Source: Larix kaempferi
Taxonomy: Eukaryota; Streptophyta; Pinopsida; Pinales; Pinaceae
Length of the DNA: 64,000 nucleotides
Direction: 5' to 3'
Assembly: GCA_027924585.1 (NCBI GenBank)
Contig: BSBM01000809.1
Coordinates: 5,663,001 to 5,727,000 of the forward strand
Below the pieces are notes generated by a model. The model was not told the origin of the DNA. It was given only the letters and a program-made list of their open reading frames with translations, and did not search any database. The position numbers were made by a program, and so were the translations under genes. This document shows positions 32,801 to 44,440 of the stretch, piece after piece; positions within the stretch are counted from its first letter, which is position 1; each line of letters begins with the position of its first letter.

Positions 32801-34308
32801 TGAAAGGTGTGACGATATGCAAGGATATAAGGGGTACACTATTTGATATCCCTCCTAGCTGCATGAGTGGACAACCATTTAGACTCAAAGAGTTTAAGCT
32901 TGAGGTTTTTGTGCCTTCTATATATATATATATATATATGATATATTTATTGCAGAGAGAGGCAAGTCCCCCCACCATGACCAGGTCTCGTTGTATTTTG
33001 CAAAGCAAATATATGTAGATTTTTTGTCAGGCATGCATCCCAACTACATGAGCACACCATCATATTTCTACATTGTCAGTAGGGGACATAATTATGAGCT
33101 TCTTGGGGGTCGCAAATACTTTACTACTATACCACACCCTCGGAGGTTGGTTCCCATGCCTAGTAGGAGTATTTTTAGGTTGAAGGATGTAGCATAGCAA
33201 TCGAAGTTGGGAGTAGAGACACAAAATATGATGGCAGACACTATGTGCACTGCATTGAGTAATGCTCTACTTGCTATGCATGGGGAGAGATACAAACTAC
33301 CCCTAGACCTACAAAGCCCGAGCTACAATGGCTTGATGATTTTGTACTTTTTATGGTTGATTGGGACATTTTAGTATAGTATTCTAGGATAGCCTGCGAT
33401 GCATACTGTTGACTATATGAGAGAGCAGGTATATTTTTGTACAATTATGTATGTATTTCAATTTTAATATCATTATACGTCATTAAATAATTATCTTTAG
33501 TACATGCATCTAAATGAATCAATAAAGTAATACTTTATTTTTTTTATTGCTCCATGTAGAGGACCACATTTATGGACGATCTCAATGCCACTAAGCCATC
33601 GATTGGTCATCCAAGTGTTCCATCCATTGATGTCTCTATTGTATATGCTAACTCTCATCCTAACTTTCAACTACAAATGTGTATAATTGGATTATGTTAT
33701 CTTAACTTTCTTCATGTCCCTTGTTAAAATTATATAGGGTAGAGGTAAGGGTATTTCCCATAATCCTCCACTTGTAGGTTAGCATATGTGCCGCCTTGCA
33801 AGGGACACAGTCTCCCTTTAGTTCCAAACATACTCTGTCACTCGATGAGGTAGTGTAATTTATGCTTCAATGCAATATAATCCAAGTTAGTCATCAATTT
33901 ATAATATGTATTTATTAATCTAATTGATTACATGTAATGTCACCATACATAGGCACATGCATAAGGGGTCATCGATGTAAATCACGTGGAAACATGAATT
34001 GGATGCATCCTTTCAATGGGGTCTTAACGAGGGCTCATTGACAGTCCCATGATATTCCACACAGATGGAGATGATATACTTCACCATCGATTCGAGCCAG
34101 ATGAGTTGATCCATCCACTTAAAAATTTTAAAAATTGTCATCTTATAAATTCTGTACTAAAATCTAACTAACTTGCATAGTTCAAATTTTGAATTTTTGC
34201 AGATTGATGAAATGAACACCATTTTTACTTTATAACACACCTAATGACCTAGTGTAGGTGATGGTGGCGGTGGTGATGGTCACATGATCAATTAGAGGCT
34301 TGGTACAT
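29890..34308 (+). mobile_element. Family R repeat, copy 3, left part
   Basis: Collinear with copy 1 from about 6430 and then, past the point where copy 1 stops, with copy 2 from 22340 on. It continues on the far side of an inserted LTR element at 37225-37411. It contains the antisense gag-like remnant (knuckle near 31575) and a full but decayed set of R exons. It is the only copy with both the middle section and the 3' exons. Confidence 0.8.
32073..34100 (+). pseudogene. R gene copy 3: exons E0-E5, decayed
   Basis: Positions by homology: E0 32073-32166 (acceptor AG lost, gcaa), E1 32261-32398, E2 32516-33428, E3 33560-33640, E4 33738-33849, E5 33953-about 34100 (donor lost). Stops interrupt E1 and E2 (for example ttag near 32560). 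E5 has the extra base missing in copy 2, which shows that copy 2 is the shifted one. E2 carries an extra stretch near 33340-33420 compared with copy 2. A (TA)n run at about 32922-32940 has expanded inside E2. Confidence 0.6.
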
Positions 34309-34313
34309 GGGAT

Positions 34314-35047
34314 TTTTGGAACATTTAAAAACCCACTTTAGACTCAAGATATATTTTATTAGTCTTCCATGATTAATTTCCTAGGTTTAGACTATGTAGT
34401 TGGCCTAATTTTTCCTTCTATGGGACCAAATGCCATCCTGAGTCACTAGGGTGCACTTGGATAGATTCTGGATAATATATTGAATGATTATATCTAATTT
34501 CTGACTATTCTTGGATTAGAAGGGTGCATTCCTGCTTTAGACAACTTTATCTTGCTTTTTCTGCTTTCTAATGGATAAGGTAAAGCTAGTTTGACTTGGA
34601 AACTGTCCCTACTTGGCCAACTCGCCCTCCTTTCTTTTCTTCTCTCCAAATTCATCATCACATTCCATTTTCATCACTCACTAGATGACATACCTTATTT
34701 AGGCCTAATTTTTCCTTCTATGGGACCACATGCCATCCTGAGTCACTAGGGCGCACTTGGATAGATTCTGGATAATATATTGAATGATTATATCTAATTT
34801 CTGACTATTCTTGGATTAGAAGGGTGCATTCCTGCTTTAGACAACTTTATCTTGCCTTTTATGCTTTCTAATGGATAAGGTAAATCTAGTTTGACTTGGA
34901 AACTGTCTCTACTTGGCCAACTCGCCCTCCTTTCTTTTCTTCTCTCCAAATTCATCATCACATTCAATTTTCATCACTCACTTGATGACATACCTTATTT
35001 AGCTAATTTGTGAGCCTCTTGACAGATTTGGAATGTGCTTTTGATAC
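34314..35047 (+). repeat. 5' LTR of the non-autonomous element, with 300-bp internal tandem duplication
   Basis: Matches the right LTR up to gataccttg at 35047. The segment 34402-34701 is duplicated at 34702-35000 (starts ggcctaatttttccttctat); the right LTR has one copy only. The last 270 bp of the right LTR (from 36947) have no counterpart here, so the two LTRs differ in their U5-like end. Confidence 0.85.
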
Positions 35048-36505
35048 CTTGTTACAACATAATCTCCCACCTTGTGAGCATCAACATTTTTTTGGCCTGT
35101 AGGATCCATTTCATTGACTCAGATTCACTTTATATCCTTCAAACATATTTTTTCCTCATTTTTCCTCTGACCCGCTTGTTGCATCACTTTAGAAAGCGTA
35201 CCTGCGAGTTGCATCACTATATCCCGCGGGTATCAAGTAAAATGGTAAAAATCACTAGTTTATTACTTTTTACTCCCAAAAAGCGGTCATTGGGTGACCT
35301 TTGGCTCTCCATCTGCCTAAGTAACGTCTCGATGTGTCCTTTCACTTACCTTTGAGAGGACTATATATTGAGCACATATAGCTTATGGACGGGAGGAGAA
35401 AGAAGAGCAAGAGAACTCTAGGATTTTTGCCCTATCTTGAGTCTACACTCATTGATCCTTATAGTTGTGAACCCTTATGTTCACCTTCCAAACTCCTATC
35501 TAGTTTGAGTTTTCCATTCATGGAGGATTCAAGTGGTGGAGGCACAAGTGGATTGATCCAGATCTTGGTTCAGATTGGTTGCCGGCAAGAGGTCGTATCA
35601 CTTTGTATTTCTTCTTGTTTATTAATAGAAATACTCATATTCTCGTCCATTAATGTTGTAAATGTTGTTTATCTTACATTGGATTGCATTTACTTGTTAT
35701 ATCATGGACCATTGCTATTGATGATGTTAATTCCGTTTATATATTATATGTACTTGTTGTATATTGGTTGTCAAGACTAATTTGCAGATTCAAGGGCACG
35801 GATTGGAAAAGCTCCTGCGGGGATCTACATTAAACATTTGGATCGAGGTTGGTTATCTTCTTCATTATCTTAGCATTGTCATTTATATAGCATAGTTCTG
35901 AGAATTGAGTTGATTTCTGGTAGTCATCTGTCCTGCCAGTTCCTACATGACTGCCAACACATTTTTCAAGAAGTTGGAGACACCTCTAAGTTCTCTCATA
36001 TGTCTTTTGATTCAAATCATCAACCAGTTATTGCAGCTCACAGACGCTCATAACCTCTCCTTGGATTGACTTTTGGTGTTTTATTGGATTCTATAGAGAC
36101 ATAATTATAGTATGGAATGGTTGGTTTCGCTCTTATTGTCATGCTTCTAATCCAATGCATGATTATGGTTGAAACCTACTCTCAGAGTTGCATAGAAGAT
36201 GGAGGACATCATCAAGACTTATTTGGACCTAATCTCATGAAGCTCAAGTCTAGCGAGAACATTCCACTTCTTCCCAAGAAGAAGATTCCTCCATAAATTT
36301 GACCAAGTTCTCATCTGCTTGAAGTTTGGAGAGATTTATTATGGTGTATTCCATGTTGATTTTGAGGGGAGGTTTTCTTCCCAATTGGTTTTCCTTCTTT
36401 CCTTACCTACATGGACTAATAAATTTTTGAATGGGGTGACCATAGGCCATAGTTTCCCGAGCCTTCATCATATTTTAATCACATATAGTCAGGATTAAGG
36501 GGGGA
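35048..36505 (+). other. Internal region of the non-autonomous LTR element
   Basis: No retroelement protein is seen. A TATA-like actatatatt lies near 35359 and a 131-codon frame at 35385-35780 begins MDGRRKKSKRTLGF; it matches nothing I recognise. Either the left LTR is longer than shown here and has a different end from the right one, or new sequence was inserted at 35048. The tract aggattaagggggg at 36491-36504 is the polypurine tract. Confidence 0.5.
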
Positions 36506-37219
36506 TGTTGGAACATTTAAAAACCCACTTTAGACTTAGGATATATTTTATTACACTTTCATGATTAATTTCCTAGGTTTAGACTATGTAGTTGGCCTAA
36601 TTTTGTCTTTTATGGGACCACATACCATATTGATTCACTAGGGCACACTTGGATAGATATTGGATAAGATCTTGAATGATTCTGTCTGATTTCTCACTAT
36701 TCCTGGATTAGAAGGGCGCTTTCCTGCTTTAGATATCTTTATCTTGCTTTTTCTACTTTCTAGTGGATATGGTAAGGATAGTTTAACTTGGAAACTGTCT
36801 CTACTTGGCCAAATCACGCTCCTTTATTTTATTCACTCCAAAAGTCATCATCACATTCCATTTTCATCACTCACTAGATGCCATACCTTATTTAGCTAAT
36901 TTGTGAGTCTCTTGACATATTTGGAATGTGCTTTTGATACCTTGAGGTTTTTATGCTTTTAGTAAGCCTTCCTTTTTTGAGCTTTTCAAACTTGCCTCCA
37001 AGGAATTCTATTTTCTCACCTGAGATGTATTATATATTGTATTCATATTGTTGAATAATATAGAGATGATATCTACATTAATTGAGTCCTCTCTCTTATG
37101 TTTCTGTTTTAATATTATTTTTGCAAATCTCCAAATAATTCTTGTGAGGACTTCTTTGCTTCAAAATCATTGGTTATTATAATTATTTCATGGTCTTGAA
37201 CCTATTTAGAATTCTCACA
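36506..37219 (+). repeat. 3' LTR of the non-autonomous element (714 bp)
   Basis: Starts TGTTGGAACATTT just after the polypurine tract and ends GAATTCTCACA before the GGGAT target duplication. It lacks the 300-bp tandem duplication of the left LTR and differs from it by scattered substitutions, so insertion is not recent. Confidence 0.9.
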
Positions 37220-37224
37220 GGGAT

Positions 37225-37411
37225 GGTGATGCTGGCCATTTGATGACACACACATTGTATTCATTTTTATTGTTATGTATATATAAACTTATTTTATTAC
37301 ATGACCTATGAGGCTCAAGTTTGCTTGAACGTACTTCCTATAATCATATTCACATTCTATAATTTCATGTTATTAGGGGGTTATTTAGAACTTGGATTGT
37401 ATCTAAAAGGT
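37225..37411 (+). mobile_element. Family R repeat, copy 3, 3' end
   Basis: Resumes R sequence after the LTR element: gatgacacacacattg, tataaacttattttatta, cttcctataatcatattcac, gttatttagaacttgg, as in copy 2 at 24142-24330. It is cut at about 37411 by the truncated gypsy element. Confidence 0.8.
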
Positions 37412-37539
37412 CCACCAAGTTGATCCTCTAGCCCATGACATCAACTAAATCAATGCATTAGGATCCCGGTAATCATCATTACGTATTTACATGATCATCC
37501 TTTTAAAGGGAAAACTTATGAGACTCATCTCAATAAAGG

Positions 37540-38470
37540 TACCTAGCTCAATAAAGGTACATGTACATGAAATGGTTTATTCCAGTCAGGAAAGACTAGA
37601 ATAGGTGTTGTAATCATTCTCTCTTTCAATGTGTCCAATCCTTTTTTACAGTCTTCAGTCTAACTATACTTCGCTTCTTTCTTTAGTAATTTTTCCATAG
37701 GCACAATGATATGTGCGTATCCTTTGATGAACTTCCTATAGTATCATGTGTTCCCCAATGTAGTGCGTAGCTGTTTCACTGAATTAGGTGCTGGAAGATT
37801 CACTATGACTATGATCTTCCCTGGATCGACCATTAGTCCTTGCTTACATACAATGTGTCCCAATAGAACACTGTAAGGGACACATAAGATGCTCTTCTTT
37901 AGGTTCAAGGAAATATGATGCTCTCTACACTTCACTAACATCATTCTTAAGTTCGCATAATGGTTCTTCAACAAACCAAATATTGTCCAGTCATCAAAAT
38001 AAACTTCTAAGAATTTGTGGATAAAATCCTTAAATGCAGCAACAACCACTCTTGAAAAGATAGCAGGTGCATTTTTCAATCCAAAGGGCATAACTGTATA
38101 TTGAAATGATCCCCATTCAGTAGCAAAGGTTGTCTTATGTCTGTCTTCTGGAGTAATTATGATCTGGTGATATCCAGAAAATCCATCGATGAAGGACTAT
38201 GCTTCGTTTCCTCCAACATTATCTAGCACTTCATCTGTAAATGGGGTAGGAAATGGATCGTGCAGAGATGCGTCGTTTAACTTCCTGAGATCTACACAAA
38301 TTCTAATCTCACCTTTAGTTTTCTTGTCTTGAATAACCATGGGAATTATCCATTCTAATTCGTCTACTGGTTCAATAATTGCTGCGTCAAGCATCTTATC
38401 AATTTATGCTTTCACTCTTTCTTTATATTTGGGATTTAGTCTGTAAGGCCTTTGCTTAATAGGCTTCGCA
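37540..38470 (-). pseudogene. Gypsy reverse transcriptase, start of RNase H
   Basis: From 38470 the minus strand reads PLNPDAKPIKQRPYRLNP, then frame 38394-38197 with EIRICVDLRKLNDA and DPFPTPFTDEVL, a TAG, then frame 38091-37744 with MPFGLKNAPAIFSRVV, the catalytic YFDD (YFDDWTIF) and LGHIVCKQGL. After further stops it continues YYRKFIKGYAHI and TPILVFPDWNKPFH to about 37540. Family order is intact, but at least three in-frame stops kill it. YFDD replaces the more usual YLDD/YVDD. Ends where RNase H active residues should begin. Confidence 0.88.
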
Positions 38471-38577
38471 TCAGGATTGAGAGGTATTTTCATAACTCCC
38501 AAGTCACCTAAAATGCCTTTCATTTCGGAAAAAATTGTAGGAAATAAATCTTGATATTTGCATAGTAGGTCTGCAAT

Positions 38578-39345
38578 CTATTCTATTGTTTCTTCATCCC
38601 AGTAATGCCCAATAGAAGCAAACTTCGGTTCTTCATTGGTACCATTATTGAATTTTCTAGTCTTTACAGGATTACTTAAATCTGGGATTTCTAAAGCAGG
38701 TCCTTCTACATCGCGTTGTCCTTTAGACTCAGGTATATTGACATCGCATGGGTATTCATCTTGATCTTCATCCAATGCGAAGTTATAATATTCCAGTGCA
38801 TGTTCCAACTGTATTTTCCAATCTGGTTGATTATACATAGGTAAGGAGTCATCAGTAAATACCTTATTTTTAATGATCTGTAAAGCCTCATTGATACTTG
38901 GACAATCATGTTCAAAACTAAAAGTTGTTTGAAAATTCTTAGTCATGTTGTTCCATTTCGTCGTTCCTCTGCGAGTTTCTGTTTTTGTGTACCAGTTCTT
39001 TGGTACTTGATCCAATGTGTGCACAAACATATGAACCCATTCTGTTTGTGGTATGTGTGTCCATGCTTTCAACCAAAGTTCTATATGATCTTTGGGATCA
39101 GTCTGTCCATTATATTTTGCTTGTACAATCTCAATTTGCTCTACAAATCTGATATTCATCATGTGCTTACATTCTTCCCATGTGTTTAGGTTCTGTTTAT
39201 GCACATCCCACCATCTAGTAGGTGTAGCCCGCAATGATGTATCCAAAGCTGCTAACTTATATTCATTTGAAACTGATTCAAGATATTCTTGGAGAAATGC
39301 ATGGATATTACCCAACCCATCATAAGTAGGGAGTTGGATTACCTT
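38578..39345 (-). pseudogene. Second gag-like domain of the gypsy element
   Basis: Open for 245 codons (39315-38578) and extendable upstream to WIGTKVIQLPTYDGLGNIHAF. It has ALDTSLRATPTRWWDVHKQN, then QTDPKDHIELWLKAW, EWVHMFVHTLDQVPKNWYT, and GTTKWNNMTKNFQTTFSFEH. The TRWW..H and DPKDH motifs resemble retroelement capsid domains. It lies between protease and RT, where most gypsy polyproteins have nothing. I know similar segments in other plant gypsy polyproteins directly before RT, so it is family-typical rather than a rearrangement. Its role is unknown to me. Confidence 0.7.
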
Positions 39346-39408
39346 TGTTCCAATCCAACGTAATGACTTTGTTATATTCGCACATCATCTTGCTAATACT
39401 TCATGCAT

Positions 39409-40110
39409 TCAGATCTGCCAGTTCTCCAATCCTATGTCTGATTCTGATATGCAAGAATTGTCACATCTCCAACTCAATGTTCCATCATCGGTAGGGATAA
39501 CGTAATCTACTTGATTCACAGTCATCTTGTAAATATTATCAAGGTGTTGAGCTCTGCATTCTTCTCGCAATGGTTCAACATATCTAGTTCCTTGTAAAGG
39601 ATCCAAGGGTGTGATGACCTTGATATATGGTCCTTCAAATATCATTTGTTTCTTCTTCAAATTGATGATCGCAAGGTTATCCATTACCCAATCTATCCCC
39701 AATAGTGCAGGATATGGATTGCTATCATCTAAGATTTCAATAACCTCAAAGTCTGCATTACTTCGCCCTCCATCAATGTCAACAAGAACATTTGATAATC
39801 TCCCAAAATGTAGAACCTTTTGTTGATTAGCTAGTCTCAACTGCATAGGTGACCAAGATAACTTCGGCTTTCCCATTTGTTCCCATGTGTTTTTTGTCAA
39901 GACATTCACCTCTGAGCCTAAGTCAAGAATGATATGGTCCATTTCGAAATCTCCAATCTGCGCACTTAATCTAATTTCTCTTCCGATCCTTCTATGGTTC
40001 TTGATACGATGAACTACTCTATGTGCATCATTGACTATATTATGTTGCTCGTAATGGCCTAATAGGTTCTGTAATTCTCCTAAGTCATTTTCATGTCTTA
40101 ACAGCTTCAT
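39409..40110 (-). pseudogene. Gypsy aspartic protease region
   Basis: A 233-codon open frame includes DHIILDLGSEVNVLTKNTWE, where the catalytic D-S/T-G is altered to D-L-G, then MQLRLANQQKVLHFGRL and the family motif PALLGIDWVMDN with ...AIINLKKKQMIF. This is a retropepsin that would cleave the polyprotein. The missing Ser/Thr in the DSG triad suggests loss of function. The C-terminal ~80 residues link to the second gag-like domain. Confidence 0.8.
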
Positions 40111-40479
40111 GCATATTTGTAAGATCTACGTAATAGGACTTGTCTGCTCTAATGGATTTCACAATCCATCATACGAATTTGGCATATCAATCACAGGTGA
40201 TGGTTTACTTCGCAATGGGATTCTTGTAGGAGAAGGTTTTGAGTTCTGTAAGTCTTTTCTTGTGTTCATGAAGACTTCCTTTTCTTTATCAGGTTGAATG
40301 TAAGCATTTTCCCAACCGCTTTTCTTATCCAATCCCCTTCAGTAGGTTTTTGTATGGTTGTGTGGTCTTCGAAAGTTGAAGCTCCGCTTCTCCATTCACT
40401 TCCTGTCATCGCTCCACTTCACGTCACAACATGAATGTTGTGATCTTTGTGTCGTTTTTCAGCTGCAATCATCTATATG

Positions 40480-41975
40480 TTCTGATTCTGTCCTTCTGGT
40501 CTTCTCTCTTGCATTTTTCCTTTAAAAATGGGACATGCCTCAATGACATGGTCAAATGACTTACAGTACTTACAAGTTGTAAAAGGATTCTGACAGTCTC
40601 TGGCTAAATGTCTTGGTTGAGCACAGTTATAACATACAATCTAACCTCTTCCCCATCCTTGGCCAGTGTTTCATCCTCTTCCTCTGAATCCACCGCGTCC
40701 TCTGTATGTGCCTTGATCATACTGTGCATTTTCATTATTGTTCTGTGTTTCGCCTTGGACTTTGTAGACATCATGTTTTCTTTCTATCATGAGGTCATAT
40801 GATCTATAGTTGTTATCATCATGGCCAACTGATTTACAAAATGTGCAGTACAGGTTCTTTGGTGTCTATACATACTTTTTAATAAGGTAACAGTCCTATG
40901 GGCGATGTCCTCTACATCAACAGATATCACACCATGGTCCTTGTTGTTGATTCAATGGATTTGGTGCTCCACTAGCGATGTAATCTCTGAATGCAAGGCA
41001 GTGTTCCTTGGAATGTCCTTCTCCTTTACATTTAGTACACCAAACCTCTTCTTGGACTTCTTTTCATTTTTTCATATCTTGCAACTGTAATGTCAAATTT
41101 GCTAGTTGTGTCTGTATCTGTACCATTCCTGTGTTAGTTTCTCCTATGGGCGAAGCTTCTAGTTTCATCGCAATTTCTAATGATTATGTTTGTGAAGCAA
41201 CCTTCTGTTGCATCAATGGTAATCTAATGTGGGGCAACAACGCAGCTATAAACCATTCTTGATGTTGTTGCGGTGCTATATCAAAACTAACTTGATCTAA
41301 CAATCCTTTAAATTTCTGATCATACTCCCACACAGTCTCATTAGGTTTTTGTTTGATTTCTTTTATCTCTATGATGCACTGAGATTCTGACTTAGGTTTC
41401 TTAAATTCTCTAATTAGCGCAGTTCTGATCTCTGTTAATGTCTTATTCTATCCCATGGAATATTTCATGAACCATGTTAAATCTCTATCTCTGAATGTAG
41501 TATCTAGCTGTGCTTGTTTTATGGCATCATCCTGTACTTGTTTAACATTCCATACAGCTTCACAGAGAAACCAATGTTGCTCCAGGTCTTCTAGACCAGT
41601 TCCTTTAAAAATAGGTAGCTTAATGTCGTATGTCATTCTTCTTCTAGGAGGTGTAGTGTTCTGGAACGATGGAGGTATACTACTACTTGGATGATTCTGA
41701 GTATTTGTTCCTGCAGTATTACTACTAGTAGTGTTCTACAAGCTAGTAATATTTCTTTCGTCAACTGGAGGTTTCTGCGGAGTAATAGGTTGATAGCCAA
41801 TATGTCTAGGTTTTGTTTCACTATCAGACTCAACTTGATATGAGTTTCTATCACTTCCTAACTCGGTTTCTAGGAATATGCGAGGTTCAGCTTCACGAGA
41901 CCTCTTTCTAGTGCTAAGTTTATATCTTTTTCCACTACGCAAAATACCAATATCTTCATCTGTGTTACTAAACAT
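40480..41975 (-). pseudogene. Gypsy gag with five zinc-knuckle positions
   Basis: N-terminal frame 41975-41736 has GILRSGKRYKLS. Capsid frame 41636-41448 starts MTYDIKLPIFKGTGLEDLEQ and continues past a stop with IEIKEIKQKPNETVWEYDQKF. Then knuckles follow from about 41055: CTKCKGEGHSKEHC; CDIC-CRGHRP-DC with two stops; CTFCKSVGHDDNNY (last Cys to Tyr); an Arg/Gly-rich RGRGGFRGRG; CYNCAQPRHLARDC; CKYCKSFDHVIEAC ending near 40540. Gag packages RNA through these knuckles; one or two is usual, five is a feature of this gypsy group. At least five stops make it dead. Confidence 0.82.
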
Positions 41976-42230
41976 TATAGACTCAAACCCTAAGAATCTG
42001 ATTGCATTCTTAAGACACCTTTTTCTACTAACAGCATTTTAATGTATAAACTAAGGTTTTTCAGGTACTTACTTCTAAATCCTTTGAAGAAATATCCCTC
42101 TGCTGCGCTGTAAGACTTCAGAGTGTCCACAGCAAATTCCATAACGTAGCTTTCTAGTACGCTATCCAGCCAAAAGTCTACTGCTCTTGAAATTGGGTTA
42201 TCAACCTCTTTAAGCCTCTGAATCAACTAT

Positions 42231-42512
42231 GGGTTCCAAACTGTAGGTTCTCCACCCTAGAAACAGGTTTTTCGTTCTGCTAGTCTTGATATCCACTCAT
42301 GTAGTTCGTTAGAAAAATAAGCAAAGAAAATTTCATGCAAGTTAGTAAATATATGTTTCTGCAACCATTCCTTCATAGTCAAACACGAATGTTTGTTTTC
42401 TTTCTCCACAAAATCCCTTTATGTCTTACTCACCCAGTTTTGTATCTTTGTTCTCTCTGGATGCCACATTAATGTAACACATCACCAGTTCAAGCGCGAC
42501 AACGAAACCATT
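42231..42512 (-). other. Gypsy leader and candidate primer site
   Basis: Between gag and the LTR. Just inside the LTR end the minus strand reads AA then TGGTTTCGTTGTCGCGC, a TGG-initiated candidate primer binding site (about 42494-42510). I could not assign the tRNA. No other feature seen. Confidence 0.4.
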
Positions 42513-43682
42513 TGTTGGTCTTCTTTTCTTCTTATGGCTGACCCGAGTTCTGTGTAGTGACTCAAAGACCCAACAAAACCGCTTTTCACCGTCCCTTTCA
42601 GCAACAACCTACGAACATGCGAAGGTCTCACCCGAGGCAAAGTTATGGGGGATTACAGAAGCAGGTTTCTGTCACCTTGGTGATGCACAAATATGGAACC
42701 AAACCTTAGCAAATATATTCTTACTCACAGATACCTTGAATGCAAAGCATTGCTATGTGACTACACACTTTGTAGCTACCAACAATACAGACTCTGCTGA
42801 ATTATGTTATTCTTATCTATGTAACTACACATTCATCATATTCATTAACACTTCGCGAATTCATATAAATGTATTCGGCATACTTAACATAACGTTCTCA
42901 TAAACAATTATATAAAAGAAAATACATGAACATCTCATAATACAAGCATAAAACACATCATGCATTCACACAATTACACAGTGATTTACGTGGTTCACCC
43001 CCCAGATGGGAGCTACGTCCACAGGAATTGTTCTTTATATTAGAAGGAAGGGCTTAACAGTTCCAGTTTACACACACAGCTACAGACTCTTCTCTACAAT
43101 AGATCTCTGCACACTTAGCTGCAGAGTCTTTTCCTCTCTTAAGCTCTCTAGACAATGATCAAATGACTACTCAAAACAACTATTACCAACCCTTCCCTAT
43201 ACAAAATCGCCCTTTATATAGATTGTGCCCGAAGGTCACATATTTACAATAACTATGGGCCAACCCCCATAGTATCCTAAACCCCAAGATGTCTTGGTTA
43301 TCATGCTAACCACGCTTTGTCTTGACTTCTCATCTACTTCGTTGTACTCGGTAGTCCTTTTGTGCTGCTTCTCTACCTCTGACGCTTCTTTTGACAGCCG
43401 CCACTCTGACTGTACCCTGGTGAATCCTTTACCCCCTTCCGCTTCTTAACCTCCGTTCTTGTATCTGTCAGTCCACCACTCCATTCATAACTGCTCCAAC
43501 TACCTTGACCGTCCTTAGTACTTCGCCTTTACTAAGGAGATAGGTCATTTCCTGCCAACCGCGCATCGCTCCATACCCTGCTTTGGGAATTACAGAGTTG
43601 CTTCTCCAAAATTGGTCAATGTTAGGCCTCACCTAAATTGCACTTCTTAATCAAAACTGTTGCACTTGGGCCTCTCCCAACA
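42513..43682 (-). repeat. 5' LTR of the minus-strand gypsy element (~1170 bp)
   Basis: Ends on the plus strand are TGTTGG (42513) and CCAACA (43682), an inverted pair. The minus strand carries a TATA box (CTATATAAAG, near 43210-43219) and, downstream, the plant LTR motif tgtggacgtag...gtgaaccacgt (43024-42985), in the orientation expected for this element. Only one copy exists, so boundaries rest on the termini and the candidate primer site. Confidence 0.72.
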
Positions 43683-44440
43683 CATACCAAAAGAGACAAA
43701 GAACCTATTCCTAGAAAAGATAGAGGCCAATTCACCAATTGTCGAACTGAAGTAGACAAGTGCACCAATGCTTCTCAAGAGAAATCTAAAGGAACAGAGT
43801 ACCAATCAAAGTAAGAAACGCATAAACATAATATAATAGTAGAGCAATGAATAGAGTCTGGCCTAGGGACAATTTGAAAATTCAAACCTGGAGATGACGT
43901 GGCCAAAGAATTATAGTTATGAAGTTGATGGAAAGCCTTGGAGAGGACCGCACACTTCCAACCAAGGCCCAAGAACAAAGGGAACCCTTTCAAAATTAGA
44001 GAAACAACTATTGATGGTGCAATGGCTATGGAATTTTGGAAACATAGAAGAGGGCATGAAGGCGTAAGGCCAAAATAACAATTCGACACTTTATTTGAGC
44101 CACGATCAAAGGATAACCATCTGAACTCAGGGTGATAGTTGTTATGAGAGAAATTAGAGAGGCTAGGATGGACCCATAACATAAATCGCCATATTAAAAA
44201 GATGCCTGAGTTCCAAACATGATGAAACACATGGTTTAGGGGGGTATTAACATACCTCCCTATAATGAAAATAATGCCCAGGGTGATGTAAGGAGGATAA
44301 GGGCACATGGATAATATCTCATGCCCCCCAAGAACAATGATGACAACTTTGTTTCATAATTAATGATAGGTGGAGGGAATAATTGCTAACAGGACTTAGA
44401 GTATGAGATTAAGGACTATAGTTCCCCTATTGTCCTTGTA
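43683..44440 (-). other. Probable LINE 3' region
   Basis: Lies between the gypsy LTR and the LINE RNase H. A 177-codon minus frame (44308-43775) runs through it without a recognisable domain and may be chance. I treat it as the untranslated tail of the LINE; no poly-A end is visible, so the tail was probably lost at the LTR junction. Confidence 0.35.

Larger units (their letters stand above)
34314..37219 (+). mobile_element. Non-autonomous LTR retrotransposon inserted in R copy 3
   Basis: Two direct repeats start TTTTGGAACATTT (34314) and TGTTGGAACATTT (36506). The right one ends CTCACA at 37219. The flanks are GGGAT at 34309-34313 and GGGAT at 37220-37224, a perfect 5-bp target duplication. 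A polypurine tract (attaaggggggа-type, 36494-36505) directly precedes the right LTR. No protease, RT or integrase is encoded, so it must have been moved by another element. After removing it and one GGGAT the R copy 3 sequence is continuous with copy 2. Confidence 0.9.
37421..43682 (-). mobile_element. Ty3/gypsy element, minus strand, 3'-truncated and decayed
   Basis: In element order: 5' LTR 43682-42513, leader, gag with five zinc-knuckle positions, protease, a second gag-like domain, RT and the start of RNase H, lost after about 37540. Integrase and 3' LTR are absent. Many single-base stops are spread through otherwise well-aligned domains, meaning slow decay rather than gross damage. The retained order protease-second gag-like-RT is known from one plant gypsy group. 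It abuts family R on the left and a LINE remnant on the right. Confidence 0.85.

Noticed and set aside
43775-44308. 177-codon minus-strand ORF
   Set aside because: Downstream of the LINE RNase H with no recognisable domain; probably the LINE's untranslated tail.
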